A stretch of 64,000 nt of DNA from Umbilicaria muhlenbergii. Taxonomy: Eukaryota; Ascomycota; Lecanoromycetes; Umbilicariales; Umbilicariaceae. Position 1 is the first letter of the stretch, and every line of letters starts with the position of its first letter. Positions 10,707 through 20,046 of this stretch are shown piece by piece. A model generated the notes under the pieces. That model saw nothing but the letters and a program-made list of their open reading frames with translations. It was not told the origin of the DNA and did no database searches. The translations under genes and the position numbers were made by a program. The stretch is taken from assembly GCA_000611775.1 (NCBI GenBank), contig KK106985.1, positions 2,156,291-2,220,290 on the forward strand, given 5' to 3'.

Positions 10707-11691
10707 CTATACTTCCATCTCCAGGAACAGCCATTCGTCACTCGTGATTTCATGTTGATTCGTCCACGCAGCCAAGGTCACGAGCTCGAAGCCGACCCAT
10801 CGCAGGTCTCTCATCAACCCGTTCATCTCAGCACCATCCGCCAAGCGACTCAGACAGACCACGAGTCGGGTGCAATCGAAGCCGGCAGACGTTGCGAGTT
10901 CGATCAACGCCATCAGCCTACGTAGGTTAGCTAATTCCTTGAATGCCGGGATTAATCAAGAGAGGGGCCCATATGAATACGTACCCTGGCTTAAGGTCTT
11001 TCCCGATAACAGCATCATCAAAGAATGCGAACAGACTTCTCTGATCTCCATGGCCAGCAGCGAACCCTCGGAACCGAAGGCCTCCAACGTAGTCCCAGAT
11101 CTCGATCCAATCACTCACAAGGCTTGTTGTGCTCGTGGGAGAGCTCGCAAGCGGTGATGTTTGCGCACCCGTCACAAGCGAGTCCTGCAGCATCATCTTC
11201 CTCTCACCAAAAAAGATAGTTCGCAGTGTCTCGCAAAAGAGCCTCTCACACTCTTCCGTGATGGTGTACGCAGCCCCCCTTGTCCGCGCTTTCCTGCCTT
11301 TTCCCGGCTGAAAAAGCTCGTCGTTGGCGACGCTGGCGGCCAAGGGGGGACTCAACGGCGGTGAAGGTGATCCCGAGCTGACCCTGTTCTCTTGTCAGTG
11401 GGCCTGATTGAAGGTAGACCCATGGATCATTTCACTCACTCAGGAACGCCACTGTGCCCCTATGAAAAGCGAATGTCAGTTCATGAAGTGAGTGTGTATC
11501 ATGTGACATAACCAAGAGGAATAGCACTCACCGCCAACCCCCGTAGTGGAGTAGTGAAAGCCTTTCAACGCCGTAGTGCTGGCGTTGACGGTGTAGCAGC
11601 TCGCGAGAATGTTCGGGCGAGTTTCCATGACTGCGTTGTAGTAGATAATATCACTACTATTACTGCGTCTACTGCTATTCGGTTTCGGCAT
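10707..11691 (-). CDS. OAZ1: Ornithine decarboxylase antizyme, made by programmed +1 ribosomal frameshifting
   Basis: Antizyme binds ornithine decarboxylase, blocks it and sends it to the proteasome; polyamines raise its own synthesis by stimulating a +1 frameshift. Predicted exons: 11691-11532, 11459-11440 (20 nt), 11383-10985 and 10917-10707. Intron borders are GTGAGT/CATAG, GTGAGT/AACAG and GTACGT/CGTAG, the first two with CTGACA branch points and the third with GCTAAC. ORF1 has 59 codons and ends TGG CGT TCC TGA, with TCC TGA the classic antizyme shift site. Its LASCYTVNAS and KGFHYSTTG are typical of fungal antizymes. Slipping forward one base on TCC reads GAG GTC AGC and opens ORF2 (203 residues). 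ORF2 contains ITEECERLFCETLRTIF, DWIEIWDYVGGLRFRGF, FFDDAVIGKDLKPGLMALIE, then MRDLRWVGFELVTLA and SSDEWLF-like ITSDEWLFLEMEV. The product would be about 262 residues. Identity is firm; the shift is inferred from family and frame. Confidence 0.92.
11438..11448 (-). promoter_or_regulatory. +1 frameshift site (CGT TCC TGA) abutting an intron
   Basis: CGT TCC TGA occupies 11448-11440 on the minus strand; the GTGAGT donor starts at 11439, directly after the stop codon. In the genomic sequence the +1 frame meets a stop one codon later. Only after removal of the 56-bp intron (11439-11384) does the +1 frame stay open. Splicing therefore has to happen before the shift can yield antizyme. Confidence 0.8.
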
Positions 11692-12635
11692 TGTTACAGG
11701 ATGCCACGGTTGCCTTTCGGATCGGATAGTCGAGGCGGAGCACGTCGTACGAGGGCTCTTGGAAATGGAGGCTGCTTTTGACTTTCAAGTTTGAATATGT
11801 CAAGAGCGGTGGAAAAGGTGTTGCTTTGGAGGATCGTGAAGTTTGAGGAACGGGCGAGAAGTGGCGGGGAGAACTTTCCAAGGCGGTCTACATCCGAGCA
11901 TGCTTTTCTTCGCCTTGGCGCCAACGACAGATTCCTTGCGCACCCATCAACCACAGTGCCGACGCTCTCAGTGATGGCACCCTTCGAGACGCTCAGGAAT
12001 TACTCGACAAAGAAAATAAACATGCACTGGCGACAAACATCTATTCCACCTTCTCGAAATCCTTCTCCGCCGTAAACTTATCGCAGGACAACGCGCCACC
12101 ACTCGACTTCAGCTGGGGTGTGTCTGGCCTCCCTCGGACCTATATTTCTGTCACCAAGCCATGACTGATTGCACTCTATTCTGAGCCAACAAAGATGTAT
12201 CAGAGCCAAGGGTAACGGTCCAGGAGCCATGTTCATTAGTTTAAACTTATTCAATTAACACGATATAGGATGCTTGCGTTCAGTAGTAACCCTATGTACA
12301 ATCATCTCCACGACCTATTGCGCCTAACGTATGCGACGAGCATTTGCTCGAAATGCGATCCCTCGTTATCTTACAGGATGCCCATGAACTCAATAACCAT
12401 GTAAATGCCATGCTGTACTGCCCGAAAACTCCACCTCATGCAAACGTTCAGCCCAAAACCCAGTCCTCGGATATCAAGCAAAGCAACAAAATGCGGTACG
12501 CCAAGTTAGTGAAGTCGAAACCGACGAATTTGCCACTGTCACTTCCCGTGATGTCAGGGTACTCATCATGCCCATAAGCAGCCCTAAACTCCAATGCTTA
12601 AACCACCAATCGCACCCTCCATACTCTTCGCCGTC
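11692..12635. other. Intergenic: antizyme 5' region and MPE1 3' region
   Basis: Just under 1 kb. Overlapping short frames at 11675-11954 (-) and 12344-12577 (+) have no recognisable domain. An AT-rich patch lies around 12235-12275. No RNA gene or repeat seen. Confidence 0.55.
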
Positions 12636-14768
12636 CTATATCTCGCGGTAATCCGTCGGTCGGTTGGCGTTGCGCCTTGCCAGATGCCGATGAGGGTTCA
12701 CAGGCTTGCGGAAGTACGCGCTATCCTCCTCGTTTGGAACAGGTGCACTAAAAGTTGTCCGTTGCTGGTTTGCGAAGGATCCCATCCCCTGCCCAGAAGC
12801 ACTCATCCCAGCCACTCCCATGTAGCTATTGCTCATCGGTACGTGCATGTTCGCCTGGCCGTATCCACCATTCATGTTCTGATTGAAGCCCCCTCCATAC
12901 ATGCCGTTTGTCTGTTGAAATCCCATCCCTGGCATGTTACCCCAATTGTTACCGCTAGCGCCTGTAAACGCACCGGACTGCATCATCATCGGATTCATCA
13001 TGCCCGGCGACATACCCATCATAGATCCCATAGTAATGGGCATTCCCATGTAGCCATTCATATTAGGGAAAGTCATCTGATTCATTCCTTGCTGCGTCAT
13101 CAGATTCCCGGTTGCAAATGGCAGAGGGTATTTGAAGGAGGAGTCCATTGGGAATCCAGGCATTGATGACTGCTGAGATATCTGAGCTGTAGAGTGCTCA
13201 GGCTTTTGAGTAGCTTGACCGTTCAGAGCATTGGGACCGGGAGGTACACGCTTGTTTGTGAGTTCGGAATCGGCGGGTCGCTTCTTCGAGTGGCCATCAA
13301 TAGCTGCAGTTGAAGCTGAACTTGAAGCCTGCCCAGAAGCATCCGCAGTAGCTGGAGAAGGAGATTTGGACATAGATTGCTCCTTCTTGACAGGCGGCGA
13401 CTCTCCATTTGCCGACACAGAACCCTTCGATTCCTCTTTTGGACTCTTAGCAGCGGCTTTCTCTTCTTCATAATCTTTGATCTTAGCAACCACTTCATCA
13501 TCAACAATCAAGCTGTCAATAAGAATATCATCGGTGGAGCACTCTGGGCACCGCAGGTCATTCTCGAGCAAGGCGTTGGTGATGCAGTCTTTGCAGAAGG
13601 TTGTCTTACAACAGGGTGTCTTCGTTGGCTCTACGAACATGCGTTTGTCAATCGGACATTCAAGCCCTCTCCTTTGTAATTCTTTGCTACCAAGGACGGC
13701 GGCCTCCTGTGCTGCCGCCGAGATCTTAGCCTTGGCTTGATATTGTTCCCAAGACGCTTTATCGGGCTCTGCAACTACCCATTCCCCGTCAGCGTTAACC
13801 ATTACCCCCGAAGGTCTCGACTCGTCGATCGTGCCATCGTTGGTTAGAGCACTCGGTTTCTCCACTGTTTTCAGGAACGAACGCGGGATCCCAGTGGTGC
13901 GCTTAACACGTGGGCGACCGTCGAAGTTGGGGTCATCATTTGTCGGGCACACATGGATCCAATGACCTAGCACGGGACGTCAGTATTTTGTTAAGAAGCG
14001 CTTGAGTACACATCTACCTTTTTCACCACATCGATAACAAATGTATCCTGGAGGAGGCGGCCGATCAGGAACATTCGCGGGCTTCCCCTTCGGAGGTCCA
14101 CCCCGATAAATTGGTTTTGCGCTAAACAGAACAACGTCAGTCGTATCCCCGGTAGATACTCAACTCCGCCTATGTTGTGCATTGTTCACTTGCAATTTCA
14201 AAGACTGAGACTGGTACACTTACTTGGCCATTTCTTGCTGCTGCTGCTCCCATTGGTCGGCTCCTTGCTTGAACATAGCTGCAATTCGATCCTCCTCCGT
14301 TTGCGCCCCATTCGTATCGGCAAGCCCATTTGTGACGGCGATTCCCTTGCCTTGCGCGGGAGCTTTCGAAATCGAGGACTCGGTTCGATGCGTGTTTTTA
14401 GCATTCTGCGGCATCTTGCCCGACACGTATCTGGCGGCACCGCCTCGTCCCGCCTTGATTGCCGGCAGTCTCTTGGCTATAACTGAGGTGGATCGTGGAA
14501 TAATGGTAGTATCGTCATCGTACTCTACTGCTAGGTCAGTAAGGTACAATGGGTACAGATAGGCCATGCGTAGCGTAGAGCCGGGATTTCGTTTACCTTC
14601 GTTGCTGTCGTCGGAATATATCATAAGTTCAAAGTCGGTGCCGTCTCCGAGGCGATTCATTGTAATGATCTCCCGCTTCAGCTCGAAGACCGAAATGCCT
14701 GTTCCATCGAAGGTAACCCGGGATGGCTCCTTTTGAGATTTAAACTTGAAGAAAACGGAAGAGGACAT
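12636..14768 (-). CDS. MPE1: Cleavage and polyadenylation factor subunit Mpe1 (RBBP6 family)
   Basis: Subunit of the nuclear CPF complex that cuts and polyadenylates pre-mRNA; its human relative is RBBP6. Exons are 14768-14597, 14527-14224, 14121-14018 and 13966-12636, all with GT-AG introns (69, 102 and 51 bp); 636 residues. The DWNN ubiquitin-like domain fills about 1-78, beginning SSSVFFKFKSQKEPSRVTFD. A CCHC zinc knuckle (C187, C190, H195, C200) is formed across the third intron, which splits the codon before HW. A RING/U-box-like domain at about 296-340 begins ECPIDKRMF and holds PCCKTTFCKDCI and RCPEC. The C-terminal third is rich in Met, Gly, Asn and Gln and probably disordered. Order and length match the family. 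Confidence 0.93.
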
Positions 14769-15882
14769 GACGAGAGGATAGATACTGCACGTTATGATCC
14801 GGAAAGCCTAAGGCGAGACGGAGGTAGCAGCTTATAGATGGACTTTCTAGACACGCGGCCTTCGAATCCCACTGCCTTGCCGATCTAATAAGATGTGTGA
14901 GGGCCAAATCTGGTGGAGTTCGTCCTTTGATTTATCGTGATGACAGAAGTACAGCTGGATTCCTGTCAAAGCGTGCAAGCTCAAGGTTTGTCTCAACGAT
15001 CAGTATTCTGGGCTGTAATGAAGCAGGGTTTCTTAGAGTCCCGTTGCTTTCTGTTCTTGCTGACACAAATCTTATTCTTGGTTCTGATGCTGGTGAACAG
15101 AAGCAAAAAGGTTGGCAAATAGCGCTGACTATAAGATACTGAGGCTTGTGTACACCACAATAAGAGAGTTTTATTTGAGAAATCAGGAGGCTGGTGAAAA
15201 GTTTCCCAAAACGTGCAAATCCACACCCGCACCCAACAACAACAGCGATCGCTCTATGTACTTGACATCCACGATTCGAGAAATAATATGCCCTCAGTGA
15301 TCCAGCCTGCAGAGTCACAGTTGCCACAGCGTATCCGGCGTTGCGTGCACGATCCGATGTGAAAGAAGGTCGGCCGGTCTTGACCATACGAAAGCGAGAT
15401 CCGAGATCGGAGAGTAAGGTGTATTTGGTGAGACAGCGATGGTAGGAGTACAAGTCGCGATGATGGTACGAGAGTTGGGTTATGAGTAGTGGATGAAAGA
15501 AGGATGAAAGAACAGATCGTGAGGAAAGGAATCAGGACGTTTCAAGTCCGCCTCGGTTGCCGCGGAACAAGCGACGCTGACGAATCAATGCTGACTAATC
15601 GTAAAATCCTTAGGAGGCGAGAGAGAGTTTCAACATTATTCCGTGCACTACGAGTAGATAACTAATCGGTCACAGGATTAGATCAGGCTAACGGAATGGA
15701 ATTCATTTAATAGTGGCCTGTAGAGTATACGATCTATATGTACATAAGTCTTACCTTCATGCCACTCTGAAAAGAATCTATGGTTATCAAGGCATGCGTG
15801 CTAACTGCTAAATGCTACCCGCTAATCTCATCCATCACTCGCTTTGCTTCTTACTACACTATCGACCGAGTCCGCAAACAGG
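14769..15882. other. Intergenic: MPE1 promoter side and HIS7 3' side
   Basis: About 1.1 kb. The longest frame (14932-15453, minus) is cysteine-rich but low in recognisable pattern and has no conserved motif, so I do not call it. The 3' part (15600-15880) is AT-richer. No tRNA or repeat recognised. Confidence 0.55.
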
Positions 15883-17678
15883 CTATATGTCTTCCTCATA
15901 TGGACGGACAAGAAGACCATTCTCTGCCAAATGTTCTTTCACCTGCTTAACGGTATGTTCGCCACGGTGAAACTGTAAAAGGCTGCGTATTAGCAGTGCT
16001 GGCACAAAGTGCGATTTGCAAGCTCACCATGCCCGCGCCGAGAGCAGCATCTGTCGTGGTTTGCTCGAAGACTTCTTGGAAATGTTTCGGATTGCCGGCG
16101 CCGCTCGAGGCTATCACTGGAATTTTGATGGCGTCTTTAACGTCGTTAATAAGCTCCAAATCAAAGCCGCTGTTACTGCCATCCTTGTCTATGCAGTTGA
16201 GTAAGATCTCTCCCGCCCCCATGGCCTCGACAGCTGTAACAAGTTGCCTGACATCGAAGTCTCGACCCTCACGGCCACCTTTGGCCGTGCATTGATACCA
16301 GCAGTATCGTTCCCCCGACGGCCCGGGATGTCTGGTCTCGATCGTATGATGATCCGTCTCAGCCTTTGAATGAACGTATACCCGTTTTGGATCAACGCTG
16401 ACAACCACGGCTTGATTCCCATACGCCGCCGAAATTGTTTCGATAGCTGACTCTCCAGAAAGTCTCCTGCCTGCCTGGACGTATTCTTCCGCAGCGGTGA
16501 CAGCATCAGAGCCGATGCTAACTTTGTCCGCGCCCGATTTGAAGTACATCGTGGCGACTTCAAGAGCTGAAACCTTCGTGCCGTCGACATCGATAGTGTT
16601 GCGTATACCTCCACCAACGGTCAATGGCACGAAAACGGTTTCGGACGTTCGCCGCAAAATCTCCAGCATGGGCAGATCTGCGAGAGGACAATGACGAAAT
16701 GACGTGATGTTGAGGAATGTGATCTCGTCAGAGCCTTGTTCATAGTACCTTCTTGCCATATCAACCGGCTTTCCCAGATTTCTTACTTGACCGCCAGCTT
16801 GGGCGTCGTCCTTTTCGCGAACATCATACTGGTCTCCTTTTGTTACCACAAGATCGCCCTTGTCATTCGACCGCACATCAAGGCAGGCAATAATCCTACG
16901 GGTGAGTCCAGCATTATCTGGACTGAACAACTGCTTGCCTTCCAAAGACTCCCATTGTCTATCATCGAGAAAGGCTTTCAAAACTCTCAGTCCAGCCGCA
17001 CCACTTTTCTCGGGGTGAAATTGCGTCGCTAATATATTTCCTTTAGCGACCGCCCCGACAAAGTCCTCTTCTCCGTACCTAGCCGTCGCAACGGTCCAGC
17101 CATCCTTTTCTAAAAGCCCTTCACGGTATGGCACCGCGTAGGAGTGGACGTAGTAGTACTTGCTGCCGGGTCGAAGACCGTACAGGCTCCTTACGCTCGT
17201 AGACTCTTTCCTCACAGTACTTGCAGAGTTCCATCCTATATGTGGTACGCTCTTTGAAGTGTCATCAAACCTTGCCAAGCGACCAGGAAGGATCCCGAGT
17301 CCTGGCACTGCTGGATTCTCGGCAGAGCCTTCAAACAGGGCTTGCAAACCAACACAGATGCCCATAAACGGTTTACCGGATTCGATGTGCTTCCTGATAG
17401 GCCCGAGAAAGCCACTATGAGAGAACTGGCTCAGGCAATGACCGAAATGGCCCACGCCCGGCAAGATCAACCTCTAGCAGTTGCAAGTCAGTAGCTACAA
17501 TTTCAAAGGTACTTTGTCAAGAGCTCAACCTTACGGCCATCTAGTAGCTGCTTACCTCTGCTGTTGCAACATCTTTCGGTTCCTTGATCCACTCCACCGT
17601 GTAGCCAATCTTCTCAATCGCATTAACCAGCGACCGCACGTTGCCAGCAACGTAGTCAAGAAGATGTACTGTAGGCAT
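15883..17678 (-). CDS. HIS7: Imidazole glycerol phosphate synthase, bifunctional glutaminase-cyclase (His7)
   Basis: Fifth step of histidine synthesis: ammonia from glutamine is channelled to PRFAR, giving imidazole glycerol phosphate and AICAR. Exons are 17678-17556, 17473-16028 and 15972-15883; introns of 82 bp (GTAAGC/CTGCTAG) and 55 bp (GTGAGC/TTTACAG). The 552 residues equal the yeast enzyme's length. The N-terminal glutaminase has [10 protein letters not shown], the nucleophile C81 in GICVGLQ, and H194/E196 in FHPEKSG. The cyclase barrel starts at about 232 with [10 protein letters not shown] (catalytic D240) and includes TVGGGIRN and [13 protein letters not shown]. The last exon gives the typical end [15 protein letters not shown]. 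Both catalytic sets are complete, so the enzyme should be active in the cytosol. A TGACTCA box upstream suggests cross-pathway control. Confidence 0.96.
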
Positions 17679-17811
17679 GCCGCCAAGACTAGACACGTTG
17701 AGGATCAAGCCGACATCGATAGACTCGAGCGATTGGCGCCTAAATCAGCGTGGAAGAAAGAGCAAAACGTGAGTTATCGACGCGACAACATAGAATGCTC
17801 TCTGAAATTTT

Positions 17812-17833
17812 TGACTCATTCGCGTGTGACGTC
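17812..17833. promoter_or_regulatory. Gcn4/CPC1-type site and CRE-like site upstream of HIS7
   Basis: TGACTCA at 17812-17818 is the palindromic Gcn4/CPC1/CpcA consensus, 134 bp before the HIS7 start codon. TGACGTC at 17827-17833 is CRE/ATF-like. Histidine genes are standard targets of amino-acid starvation control in ascomycetes. Binding is inferred. Confidence 0.65.
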
Positions 17834-18132
17834 GGTTAAACTAGCTTACTTTTGGTCCCGGCAGCTTTAGCACAAGGAGCGCCGCCAAGATAGCTTGCAG
17901 GGCTTGCCGGCCGTGCTCGTTTGATTGTGAAGAAAGTCCCAGTACAAATCCATTTTGCCATGGGCTTGACGATTCCGCGCCGGACGATGGGAAACTGCTG
18001 TACTTGCCCGGTCTTGTTTCTTACTACCGAGGATCGACCAGTTCGGCTTCGGTGAAGATGGCGCTTCACAGTACTGGTACGCACTTCAGTCTCATCTCCA
18101 AAATAAGACCTCCGCATACGATTGCAAGTCCT

Positions 18133-19524
18133 TCATTGCCTGGCGTGTCTGGCTTCAGAGATGTGATCGAGATGGACAAGTCCCTTGCGAGGCTGGTTAC
18201 TGCGTTAGCCTATGGGAACAATGCTATCAATTCCAAGTAGTGGACACTCACTGGAGAGAACTGTCGCAGCAATACGCCTCCCTCGGCGAAAATAGCTGCA
18301 GTCTGATGAAGTCAATATAACGTACGCAAACAAGAAGCGTCGGGTCATACCTCTTGATCCATGCTATATCCCTGGGAGTATACGACCTCTGATATCCCCA
18401 CTTGAGTAATTTTGATGCTACACGTCAAGCACGGACAACTTGCGTCAAGTCTGGTCAGTCATAAGCACCGAGGGTCCTCTGTGTGCCCACTTACGTGTCA
18501 CAGTAGAGGATGGACCCCTCCCGAATCCTTTCTCTCCCTGCTTCCAGTAATGCATTCTCTTCAGCATGGATGCACAAACAGGTCGACAGTCCTACGCCGG
18601 CACCATGACCATCATTACACCTTGGACCTTGATAACGTCAGGGGATATTCATGATCACTTAACACGGAGGCGGAGCCTACATCCACCCTCATTACAGTTC
18701 CTAAGATTCCTCGGTGTGCCATTGTACCCAGTACTTATGACCCGTTTTTCTCTTACCAAGACACAGCCCACTCGTCTCTTCATGCAATTGCTCCTCTGTG
18801 CAGCAAGGGAGGCGAGTTGCATGAAGTACTGATCCCAACTAGGGCGAAGACGCTGTTCGTTTGCCAGGTTGAGATCCTTCAGGGCGTCGTAAAGCTGCTG
18901 CAAAGACGAAGTAGAGTTTACCAGGCGCACCTCTGCCCGGTCAATTAATCTTGCCAGACCCGAAACGGCATTATATAGGTGATCATCGTTACGGACAACA
19001 AATTGTTCGAGTGCTGGAGGTTGCTGTTTGTAGAGCTCACAGCTGAAAAGTGCCAGTCAGCATTGCGGTTTCCGCGACGCTCCATGGATGACTTACCGCT
19101 CCTTGAAGCGCCTCCATCGGATACTTACCGGAGCATCTACACTCACGAGGATGAAGAAGGGCCTCCGTGAAAGCGTTTCCAGCACACCATCATCCCAAAC
19201 ATCCGTGGTCACCCAGCGCTGCTGCCATCGCTTCGTGACAAAATCGATCAAAGCCCCTACAGTAGGGAAGGTCTTGTCGTTGACGTTGGTCTCGCTAGTA
19301 CCACGGTTGAGCACCGGCATACGGGCTTGCGAAGCAGACTTCTCCACCACTGGCGTAGCGGCATTGCGTGCCAGGTACAGTTTGGAGAAGCCCTGCTGTT
19401 CAACGAGGTACTCGGCAACCGAATGTTTACCGGCGCAGATACCTTTGCAGCATTTTAGCGAGTCAGCTCGAGGACGTAACACTTGGGACGAAGTGAACTC
19501 GCCTCCGCATAGTCCGACCAGCAT
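18133..19524 (-). CDS. DCD1: Deoxycytidylate (dCMP) deaminase with N-terminal P-loop-like domain
   Basis: Converts dCMP to dUMP, feeding thymidylate synthase. Seven exons: 19524-19503, 19442-19097, 19042-18681, 18627-18495, 18438-18351, 18302-18252 and 18192-18133; total 353 residues, in frame throughout. The first intron uses a GC donor (AG|GCGAGT to AAAG) and cuts the codon inside GLCGGICAGKHS, a Walker-A-like loop. The N-terminal domain (1-130) resembles a small P-loop kinase. The deaminase domain (about 205-353) has RPSWDQYF, RRSNCMKRRVGCVLV, zinc ligands H264 with E266 (HAEEN) and C291/C294 (PCLTC), and the extra NCNEGGCPRC segment typical of allosteric dCMP deaminases. The end LLRQFSPPRKGL is as in relatives. 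An upstream in-frame start is possible, but MLVGLCGG is the family start. Confidence 0.93.
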
Positions 19525-20046
19525 CTTTCTAAGTGATTCTCGTAACGGCTCGGATAAGGAGCAGGGAACACGGGGGCAGTGAGCGTTGGATGTTGAACAA
19601 TGATCGACTACTCGGACAAGCTTCGTCCGAAAGGGAGAAAGTGGAAGTGGAAGAGGAAGAGGACGAGCAAGAACAATCAATCAACGCGCTCTCGGCACAC
19701 GCGCTCAGCCACGGGAGACTAAAGGCGGGCACTAATGTGTGAGTGTTTCACTGCTTTAGCCCGCCGCGCACGGACGGGAGATCATTGATCGGTGGATCAC
19801 CGTCATCTGGCGCCAAAAGGCTGAGGAGGCTGGCACGCCTGCTTCCAAGAACCCCCGTACCCACTCGGAGTAAGCTTAGATCCAGGTCCACATCGAGATG
19901 CAACGCGCCATCAAGTACAAGTACAAGCACAAGCACACATAGCTGTACGGAGGTACTCCGTACACACTGCCCTTTGCGCCCCCACACGCCACCTTCATGA
20001 CGCACGCAGCCTCTCTTCTTAGACACACGCCCAAGCACAAGGCACA
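19525..20046. promoter_or_regulatory. Divergent DCD1/ATG7 promoter region
   Basis: 522 bp between two start codons. TGGCGCCAAAA at 19808-19818 resembles an E2F-type site and would suit DCD1. ACGCGC-type cores occur near 19683 and 19699. No clear nutrient or autophagy element is recognised. Confidence 0.4.

Noticed and set aside
11440-11531. Sequencing error or ordinary pseudogene as explanation of the antizyme frame change
   Set aside because: The break falls exactly at TCC TGA, the conserved shift site, and both frames code conserved antizyme text.
14855-14880. TTCGAATCC resembling a tRNA B box
   Set aside because: No matching A box, acceptor stem or cloverleaf could be built around it.
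14932-15453. 173-codon minus-strand frame upstream of MPE1
   Set aside because: No recognisable pattern, and overlaps the expected MPE1 promoter; not supported.
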